64,000 nt of DNA from RGIG6353 sp964650465 (GCA_964650465.1 CAZYTA010000001.1:39275-103274), one strand, 5' to 3'. Shown: positions 1 to 8,875, counted from the first letter of the stretch. Notes: generated by a model from the sequence alone, not told the origin. Made by a program: numbers and translations.

Positions 1-559
1 CCATGCTGTCTGTAACCTTGACGGTATTGTGATCGCCAAGAACAATTACTCCAAGCTCAACTTCTACGTTCAAATTTATTCTGTGCCAGGACTGGTTTAT
101 TCCCACTTCGGAAAAGCTGCTTTCAACAGTACTGAGCACACTGTCTGTAGGTATCAGCTTTATTGAGAGGTTAAAGCCCCTTCCGGAAAGCAGATACATA
201 CCCGTAAGATTTCCTATAGGTATTTGAAGCATCCGTTTGCTGTCATTTGACAGTATTTCAAGTATTTTCAGTGAAACCGCGCTTTTTATTCGGTTGATGT
301 TTACAATATTTGAAGAGAGAGAAAGAACATTGCCGTCGGAATCGCTGTTAACAGTGACAAGGTCACTGTAGGAAATGTCATTTTCCTCAAGCACCGCCCT
401 TACAGCACTGTTTATCACCTGTGTGGCGTGGGAACGGGAGTACTGAAGAGCTCTTGCATTTATAATGGGAAGTAATTGGTTAAAAGAAAAAATAAACAAA
501 AGAACAAGGCAAAGCAGAGTCAGCAAAATTATGACAAATCTTCGTCTTAGTTTTTTCAC
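1..559 (-). CDS. yunB: Sporulation protein YunB (partial, C-terminus off the window)
   Basis: The minus strand is open from 559 to the window edge and reads as a YunB-type sporulation protein. A short basic N-terminus is followed by one membrane segment (about residues 8-22) and then an outer domain. That domain contains the NxARxxQ-type segment (INARALQYSR) and the late motif INQSWHRI, both typical of the YunB family. YunB is a forespore/mother-cell envelope protein made under SigE in Bacillus; that role is family knowledge. The start is taken as GTG at 559 because GAGGTG lies six bases upstream. A second in-frame GTG at 568 overlaps that Shine-Dalgarno and is less likely. The C-terminus is missing. 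It is read alone, with no visible operon partner. Confidence 0.8.
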   Translation of the reverse strand, partial: MKKLRRRFVIILLTLLCLVLLFIFSFNQLLPIINARALQYSRSHATQVINSAVRAVLEENDISYSDLVTVNSDSDGNVLSLSSNIVNINRIKSAVSLKILEILSNDSKRMLQIPIGNLTGMYLLSGRGFNLSIKLIPTDSVLSTVESSFSEVGINQSWHRINLNVEVELGVIVLGDHNTVKVTDSM

Positions 560-706
560 TTTTTTCACCTCATTAAAGTTTATTCATCAGCATAAAATCA
601 AGACAAAAGCACCAATGCTGTGTTTTTGATGTTTTTTGTGATTTTGATTTTTTTCTGATAACTCAGAGCGTTTAAGCAGATTAAACAGACGAAAACAAAA
701 AAACTG

Positions 707-735
707 TAGACAATTCTCTTTTTTTATGATAAAAT
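707..735 (+). promoter_or_regulatory. Probable SigA promoter for the zinc-ribbon protein
   Basis: TAGACA at 707-712 and TAAAAT at 730-735 are separated by 17 bases and lie about 30 bases upstream of the start codon at 768. The start also has a strong GGAGGT. Confidence 0.55.
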
Positions 736-767
736 GAATTATCACAAATTATAACGGAGGTAATAAT

Positions 768-2594
768 ATGACTTGTAAAAACTGTGGAAAAGAGCTTTTG
801 CATGATGCTGAATTCTGCGAAAATTGCGAAACAAAGCTTGAGAATGCCGCACCTGTTGAACAGGAAGCTCAGAACAATGAAGCGCCTGCCGAGGTATTGA
901 CAGAAGCTCCCGTTGAAGAAGCGCCTGCCGAAGCTGCTGCGGAAAGCACCGTCGGTCAAGAACCTGAGAAAAAGAGCAAAAAAGGACTTTTTATCGGTAT
1001 AGGCGTTGCTGTAATACTGATTGCAATTATAGCGGTAGCTTTCCCCTTTATAAAGAACTTCTTTTCAAAGACCTTCACTCCGGATGATGTCTATTACAAG
1101 AATGCAGAAAGAGCATCTGTTGAAAAAGCCGTGAACACCATTGCGTTGGCACTTGACGAATATGACAAAATGGTAATAAAAGACTCCCAGAGCCTTGCTG
1201 ACTTCTATGACTCAAAAGAACTTAAAATGAACGTTTCACTGGACTTCGGCGACGGTGTTGTAAACTACCTGTCCGAGTCTGCCGAGATGGAGCTTTCATT
1301 TTTAAAGAATATTGATTTGGGTTTTGATTTTGCACTCAAGGGCGACAATGCAGGCTTGGGTCTTGCACTGGGACTTGAAAATAAAAATCTTATTTCTGCA
1401 GATGTCTTAATCGGTCTGAAGGACTTCATCACATACGTTACGGTTCCCGAGCTTAGCCAGACGGCAATGAAGCTGGACCTTGAAGCGCTGACAGGCGAGG
1501 ACATAAGCGGATTATTTGAAAGTGAAGAGTTTGCAACTTCTTGGAAAAAAACAATGTCCATGTACAGTGCTTTACCGGAAAGCAAGACCTTGAAGAGCGT
1601 TGTTATGCGCTATCTTGATTTGGTTCTTGAACAGGTTAAGACCGTTGAAAAGAGCAATGCCGAAATAGTAATCGGAAGCACCAAGAATAATTGCACAGCA
1701 TTTACGACAACGTTTACGCCCGATGACCTTGAGGCGTTGAACGTAGCACTGCTCACCGAGCTCAAGGACGATGAAGAAATATGGGAAGCATACGAAAAAC
1801 TTGTTACAGCAATTGCTTTGGACAGTGAAGAAGCTTCCCTGCATTTAGAAGCAAGAAAAGAGCTTAACGAAAACTTCGACAGTATCATTGCGGATATTGA
1901 CGGTACTTTTGATGAAATCGGAAACGTAAAGTACACAGCTTACATTGATTCAACAGGCAATATAGTGGGACGTACTCTGGCATACGGCGACGGTAGTGTA
2001 TACGAATTTAATTGCACAGCAGACGGCAGTGCGATGGAATTTGAGGTCATAGATGCAGGCTTTGAAATAGTGAAGCTTGTTATGGAAAGCACTGTAAAAA
2101 ACGGTGTTGGCATCGGTAATGCGGTACTGTCTGTAGAAGGCAAGGACGTATTGAACGCGGCATACGAAAACGTAAAAGCAGACGGAACAGCTACAAAGAT
2201 AACGCTTACCCCCACAGAAGAAATTACAGCCAATCTCAGTGCTGAGGAGTTTGAAGCCGAAACAGGAATAGACCTTGGGGCAATGGGCATTGACCTTACA
2301 AAGCTTTCATTTGTGCTTAGCTTTGAAACCGATTTGGATGTAGAGAAGCTTATCGGCAACGTTAAGTACACCATGGACGTTCTTTCTAACGGCGAAAGCG
2401 TAATCTGTGTAGGTGTGGATGCCGACTACAACGAAGCAAACGAGCTTGTTGCTCCCGAAAGCTTTGAAATCGTTTCCGACGAAAACGGAATTATCAACTG
2501 GCTGTCCACAGCCGATATCTTCGGATTCCTGTCAACTCTCCCCGAAGGACTTTCCAATATAATTACAAGTATTATGCTCTCGGACTTGGCATAA
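768..2594 (+). CDS. Zinc-ribbon, single-pass membrane protein with large outer domain
   Basis: The 608-residue protein starts with a four-cysteine zinc ribbon (Cys3, Cys6, Cys17, Cys20). An acidic Ala/Pro/Glu linker to about residue 65 follows, then a basic patch (KKSKK) and one transmembrane helix at about 73-94. The remaining ~510 residues should lie outside the cell. The outer part is rich in acidic residues and beta-prone segments of the kind LDFGDGVVNYL and resembles repeated lipoprotein-like folds, but I recognise no named domain. This architecture (cytoplasmic zinc ribbon, helix, extracellular domain) is common in Clostridia and usually has no assigned function. It has its own promoter and terminator, so it appears monocistronic. 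A second protein with the same zinc-ribbon head is at 10697. Confidence 0.8.
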   Translation: MTCKNCGKELLHDAEFCENCETKLENAAPVEQEAQNNEAPAEVLTEAPVEEAPAEAAAESTVGQEPEKKSKKGLFIGIGVAVILIAIIAVAFPFIKNFFSKTFTPDDVYYKNAERASVEKAVNTIALALDEYDKMVIKDSQSLADFYDSKELKMNVSLDFGDGVVNYLSESAEMELSFLKNIDLGFDFALKGDNAGLGLALGLENKNLISADVLIGLKDFITYVTVPELSQTAMKLDLEALTGEDISGLFESEEFATSWKKTMSMYSALPESKTLKSVVMRYLDLVLEQVKTVEKSNAEIVIGSTKNNCTAFTTTFTPDDLEALNVALLTELKDDEEIWEAYEKLVTAIALDSEEASLHLEARKELNENFDSIIADIDGTFDEIGNVKYTAYIDSTGNIVGRTLAYGDGSVYEFNCTADGSAMEFEVIDAGFEIVKLVMESTVKNGVGIGNAVLSVEGKDVLNAAYENVKADGTATKITLTPTEEITANLSAEEFEAETGIDLGAMGIDLTKLSFVLSFETDLDVEKLIGNVKYTMDVLSNGESVICVGVDADYNEANELVAPESFEIVSDENGIINWLSTADIFGFLSTLPEGLSNIITSIMLSDLA

Positions 2595-2648
2595 ACGGCA
2601 GTATTTTTTGCGAGGGAATGCTTTTCAACAAAAAGCATAAAGAGATAA

Positions 2649-2688
2649 AAAACAATCAGGGGCTTATAAAAGCTCCTGATTGTTTTTT
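2649..2688 (+). terminator. Rho-independent terminator
   Basis: A hairpin with arms AACAATCAGG / CCTGATTGTT and an inner GGC..AGCTC section is followed by a T run. It closes the zinc-ribbon gene. Confidence 0.85.
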
Positions 2689-2700
2689 ATCTTCCGGAAA

Positions 2701-2790
2701 ATTGCATTAAATCATCCTCGCCGTTGTACTTTGTTAGTTTATTTATAAGGCAACGGTAGTCGAGAATTGCCTGCGGCGGCTCGCCGCTTT
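2701..2790 (-). repeat. Interspersed repeat, copy A (reverse orientation)
   Basis: This is a diverged copy of the ~90-110 bp repeat found at least eight times in the window. It keeps the TTGCATTAAATCA head, CCTCGCCGTT, a TGTT block and CGAGAATTGCC, and ends in the GC hairpin GCGGCGGCTCGCCGC. Its hairpin touches the stop codon of the AEC transporter. Confidence 0.7.
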
Positions 2791-3751
2791 ATGCAATAAA
2801 TATAAGATACATCAAAGGAATTGTAGCAACAGACAAGGTATGGGATATCATAGCCATTGATGCGCCCGTTTTGGGGTCGCCACCGTACGCCGCGGGATAA
2901 ACTATAGTATTCAATCCCAAGGGTGTGGCAAAAGTAATCAGTGCCAATGTCATTATTTCCTTATCTGTGTTGAGTGCTCCCAGTACAAGCATAATTAATG
3001 ACGGGAGTACTATAAGTCTCAAAAAAGTAGCAATATACACTTTTTTGTTAAGTATAAGCTCCTTAAAGTTATAGCCGCCTATGACAAATCCTGCAAGGAG
3101 CATTGCTATAGGTCCCTGGCAATTGCCTGCACTCTGAAAGGCGCTCACCATAAAATCGGGAACATAATTACTTAATCCCACAAGTCCCAACAAAATTCCC
3201 AAAAGCAAAGCAATGGTGGGAGGGGTTATCAAGCCTTTTTTCAGGTTGGCAACCAGACCTGCACTTCTTTCCTTCGGTATAAGGATATACAGTCCCCAAC
3301 TGTTGCCGATAATATTTACAAACAGGGTAAAAAGCGAATACTTGTAAAAGAAATCATTGCCCCAGACACCAAGAATTATGAAATTTCCCATAAATCCGAA
3401 ATTTCCGAATGTCATGGCATATTTATAAACATTTCTTTGATATTCAAGCTCAGGCGAATCCTTGTAATTCCTTATAAACAGTTTTGAAAGAGGATATGAG
3501 AGCAATACAGCCGATACAACAGTTATGAGTCCGTATAATATTAAAGTCCAGTTTTCCGAAAAAGTCTTTATATTACACTTCGTCATCATGTTGTAAAGAG
3601 ACAGCGCGGGAGTCAAAGCAAAGGTCTCCAGCTTTGACATAACAGTATGCGAATTGTCGGGCAAAGGGCTTTTCTTTCTCAATACAAAGCCAACCAGAAT
3701 GAGAAAAAACATCATCAGCATCTGATTGAGAGTTAATTTGAATATTTCCAT
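2789..3751 (-). CDS. AEC (auxin efflux carrier) family transporter
   Basis: This 320-residue, very hydrophobic protein has about ten membrane segments in the two five-helix halves typical of the AEC/MleP family (PF03547). Helix 1 is LNQMLMMFFLILVGFVL and is followed by a family-typical basic turn (RKKSPLPD). The second half contains the conserved PIAMLLAGFVIGGYNF region and a final helix with HTLSVATIPL. Such carriers move organic anions such as malate or auxin-like acids; the substrate cannot be read from the sequence. The gene stands alone, followed by repeat copy A, with its start 44 bases from the methyltransferase stop codon. Confidence 0.85.
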   Translation of the reverse strand: MEIFKLTLNQMLMMFFLILVGFVLRKKSPLPDNSHTVMSKLETFALTPALSLYNMMTKCNIKTFSENWTLILYGLITVVSAVLLSYPLSKLFIRNYKDSPELEYQRNVYKYAMTFGNFGFMGNFIILGVWGNDFFYKYSLFTLFVNIIGNSWGLYILIPKERSAGLVANLKKGLITPPTIALLLGILLGLVGLSNYVPDFMVSAFQSAGNCQGPIAMLLAGFVIGGYNFKELILNKKVYIATFLRLIVLPSLIMLVLGALNTDKEIMTLALITFATPLGLNTIVYPAAYGGDPKTGASMAMISHTLSVATIPLMYLIFIA

Positions 3752-3795
3752 TTATCCTCCTAAAATAAGCATTAAAATTATTATACAAAGCTTAT

Positions 3796-4689
3796 TCATG
3801 CTTCATCTGCGGGCAAATAGTGCTTTATTGTTTTTTCTATCCAGTATTCAAACCTCGTGTTGGGACAAAGGTGCTCAAGAGCCTTGAACCTCAGATACAT
3901 GTCCACACCGTCGGAGGGGTCATGCCAGGTATCGGCATAAATATAGTCGAAGCTCTCCTGCGGTGCAATCTTCTCTGCATATTCAAAAGCATCGGCGTGC
4001 ACTATTCTCACTTTTTCTTTATGGGGAAACTGCGGAAGTATAAAGCGTTTGAATATATCAATTACGCTTTCGTCACGTTCAACAACGGTAACGCTGTCCA
4101 CACAGTCCATAATTGAAGTCATATACGGAAAATATCCCAAGCCCAAGCCATAGGTTGCAACCTTTCCTTTGGCAATTTCAATAGCCTCACGCATTGTTTC
4201 CACCTCGTTGGGAGTCACAAGCATCCACTCAACACCGTTTTCCAGTATCACAGGGTAAGGAAACTCACAGTCAAAAAAAGCAACCTGAGGAATAATTCTT
4301 CCGTCATCAAGCTCCTTCAGGTCATCAAGAGGAATAAGCTCATATGGCTTGATTACTGCGGTGTGAAAATCCCAGTTTTTCTCCTTGACGGGAGTAACCT
4401 TGATATTTTTATAATATGGGTCGCTGTCATAATCCTCTTTTTTGATATAATGTATCATTTCGGGGAAATAGTATTCAAACATTTCCCTGTCCTCTTCATC
4501 GCTGTCAATATGCATATAGCAAGCTGAAGCGAGGACTACCGAGAAGGCGTATTTTGTATCTACACCGCACTCGTTGACAAGCTCATCTATTATGTCCGAG
4601 GTAATAAAATCAGAGCTGTAATTCATAAAAGCACTGATGCGGGCAAGTACCTCGGCATTGTATTTTTTTATCTTTTCTTTTGTAAGCAT
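3796..4689 (-). CDS. Spermidine-synthase-like class I SAM-dependent methyltransferase
   Basis: The protein is 297 residues. The C-terminal half is a Rossmann methyltransferase fold: motif I TYGLGLGYFPYM, an acidic end of strand 2 (VTVVERDESV), HADAFEY, and motif IV FDYIYADTWHDPSDG. This arrangement is that of spermidine-synthase-like proteins. The N-terminal ~130 residues are helical and specific to a clostridial subfamily. No polyamine genes lie nearby, so the substrate is unknown. The start at 4689 has no Shine-Dalgarno next to it. An AAGGAG sits on the far side of a hairpin and comes to seven bases from the ATG if the hairpin folds (see the site at 4690-4728). It follows the acyl-CoA synthetase gene in the same direction. 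Confidence 0.75.
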   Translation of the reverse strand: MLTKEKIKKYNAEVLARISAFMNYSSDFITSDIIDELVNECGVDTKYAFSVVLASACYMHIDSDEEDREMFEYYFPEMIHYIKKEDYDSDPYYKNIKVTPVKEKNWDFHTAVIKPYELIPLDDLKELDDGRIIPQVAFFDCEFPYPVILENGVEWMLVTPNEVETMREAIEIAKGKVATYGLGLGYFPYMTSIMDCVDSVTVVERDESVIDIFKRFILPQFPHKEKVRIVHADAFEYAEKIAPQESFDYIYADTWHDPSDGVDMYLRFKALEHLCPNTRFEYWIEKTIKHYLPADEA

Positions 4690-4728
4690 AAAATATAATA
4701 GACTGCCCGAAGGCAGTCTATTCTCCTT
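4690..4728 (-). promoter_or_regulatory. Shine-Dalgarno separated from its ATG by a hairpin (or weak terminator)
   Basis: On the minus strand AAGGAG (4728-4723) overlaps the stop codon of the upstream gene. A perfect 11-bp hairpin (4722-4697, arms AATAGACTGCC / GGCAGTCTATT, loop TTCG) follows, then ATATTTT and the ATG at 4689. Folding the hairpin leaves seven bases between the Shine-Dalgarno and the start, an ideal spacing. It may instead act as an intrinsic terminator, although its T tract is short and interrupted. Confidence 0.55.
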
Positions 4729-6445
4729 ATTTAACTTCTGCCTTTATTTTACCAAGCTCCTCTTCCTCAAGCTGACGGTATGCCACCTTGCCCACAAGGG
4801 TCTTTGGCAATGACTCACGGAACTCAATATCGTAGGGTACAGCATACCTTGCAATATTTTTTCTGCAATGGTCGAGAAGTATCTTTTTATTCTCTTCACT
4901 GGGCTTAACACCGGGCTTCAGCATTACAAACGCCTTTACCTTTTGTATTTTCAAGGAATCCGGAACACCGATTATACAGCTCATCTGTACAAGCTCATGA
5001 GCATCAAGAATGTTCTCAAGCTGTGAAGGATAAACATTGTAGCCGCTTGTCACTATCATTCTCTTTATTCTCTGTTTGAAGTACACAAAGCCATCTTCGT
5101 CCATGTAGCCGAGGTCACCTGTGTGCACCCATATTTTTCCGTCCTCGTGTTCACGGAGAGTGGAGGCTGTTTCCTCGGGATGATTTACATATTTCATCAT
5201 CACGGTAGGTCCCGAAATACATATTTCGCCCTCGGTTCCGTAGTCAACTTCATTGACCGTGCCGGGCTCAACAATAGTGTAATATGTATCGGGGAACGGC
5301 TGACCTATACTGCCCTCCTTTGCAAGGTGCAAGGGCGTGAGACAGCTTGCCGTAACACATTCCGTAGTGCCGTAGCCCTCACGTATCTGTATCTTGGAAT
5401 TGTGGTCTGCAAGGAATTTATCGAACTTCTTTTTAAGCTCTATTGACAGCGAATCTCCGCCGCTGAACACACCCTTTAGGCAGGACAGGTCGGCACCCTC
5501 CATACAATTCTGACGAAGAAGTGCCTCATAGAGAGTGGGAACACCCGCAATGAAATTACACTGACACTTAATAACAAGCTTTGCATAGCTTTCGGGGGTA
5601 AAGCGTGGAACAAGTATACATCTTCCTCCGCTGCCCAGCATTGAGTGTATGCTTACACCGAGACCGAAGCCGTGGAAAATGGGCATTGCGGCAAGCATCT
5701 TATCACCGGGTGAAAAGATTGGATTTGTAGCAATAACCTGAGCTGCAAGAGCATTAAAGTTGAGATTTGAAAGAAGTATCCCCTTATTGGTGCCTGTTGT
5801 TCCGCCGCTGTAAAGTATAACAGCCGGGTCTGCAGCCTTCTTGTCTGCCTTGTAGCTTCCCTGCCACGCCTTGCCCTTTTTAATGAAATCATTCCATTTA
5901 ATAATGGGAGCATTCTTGGGAAGCTTGGGTATTTTTCTTCCCTGCGTAAGAGCGTAACCCAGCTTAAGCCTTGAGGGGAGTGCATCATATATGCGGGCAA
6001 TAATGAGATTGGGAAGGTCCACCTTTTTGCGTACGTTCTCAAATTTTGTGTAAAACTGGTCGAGAGTTATGGCAAACATACTATCCGAGTCTCTGAGGTA
6101 GAATTCGATTTCATTCTCGCTGGACAGCGGATGAGTCATATTTGCTATACCTCCTGCAAGGTTTACAGCATAAAACATTATGATACCCTGAGGGCAGTTG
6201 GGCATACAGATAGTTACCTTATCGCCCTCTCTGAGTCCCTGTGCCTTAAGCGCCTTGGCACAGTCATCAACACTTTCTATAAACTTCTTGTAAGTGGTAG
6301 GTTCACTCATAAAGTCATAGGCTACATAGTCGGGATATTTCTTTGCCACATCGCTCACAAGGTCATACATTGAACCGCTGTGATATTCAAGATGCGCAGG
6401 CACATCGCCGTAATTATTGAGCCATGGTGTTCTTGTTTCCTTCAT
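4727..6445 (-). CDS. AMP-binding acyl-CoA synthetase (long-chain type)
   Basis: This is a 572-residue adenylate-forming enzyme. The P-loop motif ILYSGGTTGTNKG is at about residues 212-224, the A5 region reads REGYGTTECV, the A7 region is HTGDLGYMDEDG, and the A10 lysine lies in SLPKTLVGKVAYRQL. It should activate a carboxylic acid to the acyl-adenylate and then to the CoA thioester in the cytoplasm. The length fits medium/long-chain fatty acyl-CoA synthetases. The start has GAAGGGAA upstream. The next gene upstream, only 16 bases away, encodes an E2-like acyltransferase, so the two are probably cotranscribed and may act on the same acyl group. The substrate is not determined. Confidence 0.85.
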   Translation of the reverse strand: MKETRTPWLNNYGDVPAHLEYHSGSMYDLVSDVAKKYPDYVAYDFMSEPTTYKKFIESVDDCAKALKAQGLREGDKVTICMPNCPQGIIMFYAVNLAGGIANMTHPLSSENEIEFYLRDSDSMFAITLDQFYTKFENVRKKVDLPNLIIARIYDALPSRLKLGYALTQGRKIPKLPKNAPIIKWNDFIKKGKAWQGSYKADKKAADPAVILYSGGTTGTNKGILLSNLNFNALAAQVIATNPIFSPGDKMLAAMPIFHGFGLGVSIHSMLGSGGRCILVPRFTPESYAKLVIKCQCNFIAGVPTLYEALLRQNCMEGADLSCLKGVFSGGDSLSIELKKKFDKFLADHNSKIQIREGYGTTECVTASCLTPLHLAKEGSIGQPFPDTYYTIVEPGTVNEVDYGTEGEICISGPTVMMKYVNHPEETASTLREHEDGKIWVHTGDLGYMDEDGFVYFKQRIKRMIVTSGYNVYPSQLENILDAHELVQMSCIIGVPDSLKIQKVKAFVMLKPGVKPSEENKKILLDHCRKNIARYAVPYDIEFRESLPKTLVGKVAYRQLEEEELGKIKAEVK

Positions 6446-6461
6446 AATAAGTTCCCTTCAT

Positions 6462-7349
6462 TTACACTTCTACTTCCGTATCAATCGGAAGCTCCAGCAA
6501 TTCGGGATTTGCAAGTAATTTGTGGAGTATCCTTACACTCTTGGCAAAATACACACCGTCTGCAATTCTCTCATCCACTGTAAGCCCCAAATCAATGGAA
6601 TCCTTCAAGTCGTAGGTGCCGTCTTCCTTAAAAAACGGACGAAGTTTCTTTTCTCCCACCACAACGAAAAAGGAATTGGTACCCCAGTTTGCAAGATGGT
6701 GATAAGAGGCGTGCATTTTGATGCTTCCCAGATTTGAAACAAATACAGATGAAAAGTACGGGTCATCCTTCATGAGGAATGTAGGATACCAACCATGGTA
6801 ATCCATCCACTTCAGAGTATTCATAACAAATTTTAAAATCGGTATGGGAAGTGCTCCCACAAGCTTGTCAATTATATCCGTGGTTCCGTCTTTTTTATTT
6901 TCCCGCCTTACAGAATACACTATCTTCTTGGTCTTGGTGTATATCTGCTCAATCGGCGGTACATCGGATTCTTCGTCAATTTTTATGATGGCAAGTGCTT
7001 CGTGAGCATCGTCCTGAAATTGCTTTTTAACAACAAATGAGAATATTATATCCTTACGGTCAAAAAGCTTTGACCCCTCATAAAACCTGTTGAGTCTGGG
7101 TCTGAGAACTATGGTTTTGGCAATTGCCGCCAGTATAACATGGAAAAATGTATACTTGAACTCGGGTGAATCCGCATTCTTTCTTTCAAGATACTCTTTT
7201 AGTGCGGTGATATCAAAAACTTCATTCATTACCGCCTCATTGTCCGTTCTTCTCGGCATAATAAGCGGTGCTATAGCATGCATAGAGTCAAGGTTTCTGA
7301 CGCGGTAACCGTCCTTTCTGTCACCGAATCTTCGCTTTTGCTCCTTCAT
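6462..7349 (-). CDS. Stand-alone E2/CAT-like acyltransferase domain protein lacking the catalytic His
   Basis: The 295-residue protein matches the catalytic domain of 2-oxoacid dehydrogenase E2 and chloramphenicol acetyltransferases. It has no lipoyl or subunit-binding domain. The C-terminal signature that is normally DHRxxDG reads DERIADG here (LTVDERIADGVYFAKS), so the catalytic His is replaced by Glu while the Asp-Gly pair is kept. The start is put at 7349 (MKEQKRRFGD) because TGGAGG lies five bases upstream; an upstream ATG would add 22 poorly conserved residues. It is directly upstream of an acyl-CoA synthetase. It could be an acyl carrier/binding protein or an acyltransferase with altered chemistry. 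Confidence 0.75.
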   Translation of the reverse strand: MKEQKRRFGDRKDGYRVRNLDSMHAIAPLIMPRRTDNEAVMNEVFDITALKEYLERKNADSPEFKYTFFHVILAAIAKTIVLRPRLNRFYEGSKLFDRKDIIFSFVVKKQFQDDAHEALAIIKIDEESDVPPIEQIYTKTKKIVYSVRRENKKDGTTDIIDKLVGALPIPILKFVMNTLKWMDYHGWYPTFLMKDDPYFSSVFVSNLGSIKMHASYHHLANWGTNSFFVVVGEKKLRPFFKEDGTYDLKDSIDLGLTVDERIADGVYFAKSVRILHKLLANPELLELPIDTEVEV

Positions 7350-7450
7350 AACGTCCTCCAAAAAAATCATAGTCACAGATATTTTACTCCATAGTACAAA
7401 AAAAGTCAAGTCCAAAGCTCATCTTAGTTAAGAAAACTACATAACATGGT

Positions 7451-7487
7451 AAAATAAAACAGCGGCTTGCGCCGCTGCTTTATTTTA
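7451..7487. terminator. Bidirectional terminator between dpaB and the E2-like gene
   Basis: AGCGGC / GCCGCT arms at 7461-7476 are flanked by AAAATAAAA and TTTATTTT, extending the stem into an A/T-rich base. It overlaps the dpaB stop codon. The hairpin head resembles that of the interspersed repeat family. Confidence 0.8.
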
Positions 7488-8052
7488 TTATTGGCTGAAG
7501 CTGTACACCCTCCAGTGCTTTTTCCACAGTATCCTCTATCAGCGAGAAATCGGCAACCATAGACCGATGCTTGCTGTCGGGAGAATCCTGTGAAAAAGGA
7601 ACGAAATAAATATTTTTTGTGTTAAGCAAGAGTCCGATGTTCTTGGCTGTTGCTCCAAGTGCGTCATTGGTGGATGCGGCTATAACAATGGGTATCTCGT
7701 TTCTGAGAGCCGCCTTGACCGCCATTGTGACAGATGTATCGGTTATACCGAGAGCAAGCTTTGACATGGTGTTTCCGGTACATGGTGCTACTACCACAAT
7801 ATCAAAAAGCTTCTTGGGACCTATAGGCTCTGCTTGGGTGATTGTAGTGATTGGATTTTTTGCCGTTATCATAGAAAGCCTTGAAAAAAGGTCCTCCTTC
7901 TCCATAAATCTTGTGGAAGAAGACGCAACTATAGGTGAAAGTATAGGTGTTATTTCATATTTTTCGGGACAGAACTGTGACATTTCCTCCAGCACCGTCT
8001 CAAGTGTACAAAAAGAGCCTGTAAGCGCAAAACCGAGTCTGACTTTGTCCAT
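7480..8052 (-). CDS. dpaB: Dipicolinate synthase subunit B
   Basis: This 190-residue flavoprotein-like protein matches SpoVFB/DpaB. It starts MDKVRLGFALTGSFCTL and contains the family's VVAPCTGNTMSKLALGITDTSVTMA segment (split here as VVAPCTGNTMSKLA then LGITDTSV) and IAASTNDALG. With DpaA it makes dipicolinic acid from the dihydrodipicolinate-pathway intermediate in the mother cell during sporulation. The substrate route and SigK timing are knowledge from Bacillus. It lies 11 bases downstream of dpaA in one operon. Its stop codon falls inside the terminator hairpin. Confidence 0.92.
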   Translation of the reverse strand: MDKVRLGFALTGSFCTLETVLEEMSQFCPEKYEITPILSPIVASSSTRFMEKEDLFSRLSMITAKNPITTITQAEPIGPKKLFDIVVVAPCTGNTMSKLALGITDTSVTMAVKAALRNEIPIVIAASTNDALGATAKNIGLLLNTKNIYFVPFSQDSPDSKHRSMVADFSLIEDTVEKALEGVQLQPIIK

Positions 8053-8063
8053 AAGGTCTCTCC

Positions 8064-8849
8064 TTAATTAAGATGTCTGAATATTGCATTCTTGACGGCA
8101 AGCGCCGCCGATTTGGGCGATATCCGCTGAGGAAGAGAATTTCCTCTTTCGCCCTTAAGGGAAAGTGCATGCATAGTGCTCCAGTTCACGTTATTCTCAC
8201 CGCTGGCAAGGTCCAAAATATAAACCTCGGGCGAAAGCTTTTCCAAGGTTTCGGCGTCAACAACGTGTCGAAGCGGAACTGTGTTCACGAGAGTATTGAA
8301 TATTTCCATCCTGTCCCTCTGCCACAAATGACAGGCTGATATTCCCCTTGTATGAGCCAGACTCAGCTCCTCTTCCGCAGAGGTAAATACCTTTACGGTC
8401 GCTCCCATTGCAAGCAGCATTCTGGTAAGCCTCTGTCCTATCCTGCCGTAGCCCAACACAGCTACACGCATGGAATACAGAGTTGTAGGCGTGGCGTTGA
8501 TAATCAGTGACATTGCGCCTTCGGCTGTAATCAATGCGTTTTCACGGCAGAATTGCTCCTCGTTGAGAATATTGGTATAAACCAGTCCTTTTTTATTTAT
8601 TACTTGTCTGGTTACCTGTCCCTCGTGTCCTCCAAAGACATAACTGCCCTCGGGAATTGCCTCAAGCAAAGCCGCCGCTTTGTCATCATCTATAAAAAAA
8701 GGAAGTATGACAACGGGTGCTTCTATTCCGCATACATCGTCGGGTGAATTGACGGTATACACATTATCGCGCAAGGACAGCATTTCCATCAGCTCTCTTG
8801 CCCTTCTGTCACACTTCAGGTCATAATTGGGTGTGATAAAATTATACAT
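8064..8849 (-). CDS. dpaA: Dipicolinate synthase subunit A
   Basis: The 261-residue protein has an N-terminal DpaA domain and a Rossmann NAD(P)-binding domain with the glycine motif VLGYGRIGQRLTRML at about residues 129-143. The C-terminal substrate-domain text EVYILDLASGENNV is also typical of SpoVFA. It is somewhat shorter than the ~297-residue Bacillus protein, mainly at the N-terminus. The start at 8849 has GGGAGG seven bases upstream. dpaB follows at 11 bases. Its presence supports a spore former that makes DPA by the DpaAB route rather than the Etf-dependent route of some cluster I clostridia. Confidence 0.92.
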   Translation of the reverse strand: MYNFITPNYDLKCDRRARELMEMLSLRDNVYTVNSPDDVCGIEAPVVILPFFIDDDKAAALLEAIPEGSYVFGGHEGQVTRQVINKKGLVYTNILNEEQFCRENALITAEGAMSLIINATPTTLYSMRVAVLGYGRIGQRLTRMLLAMGATVKVFTSAEEELSLAHTRGISACHLWQRDRMEIFNTLVNTVPLRHVVDAETLEKLSPEVYILDLASGENNVNWSTMHALSLKGERGNSLPQRISPKSAALAVKNAIFRHLN

Positions 8850-8866
8850 AGCTTTTCCTCCCTTTT

Positions 8867-8875
8867 TATACTATG
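8867..8875 (-). promoter_or_regulatory. Possible SigK/SigE-type -10 element of dpaAB
   Basis: The minus strand reads CATAGTATA, matching the CATAnnnTA form of mother-cell sigma -10 elements. I see no convincing -35 at the right distance. The implied leader would be very short, with the Shine-Dalgarno almost at the 5' end. Confidence 0.3.
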
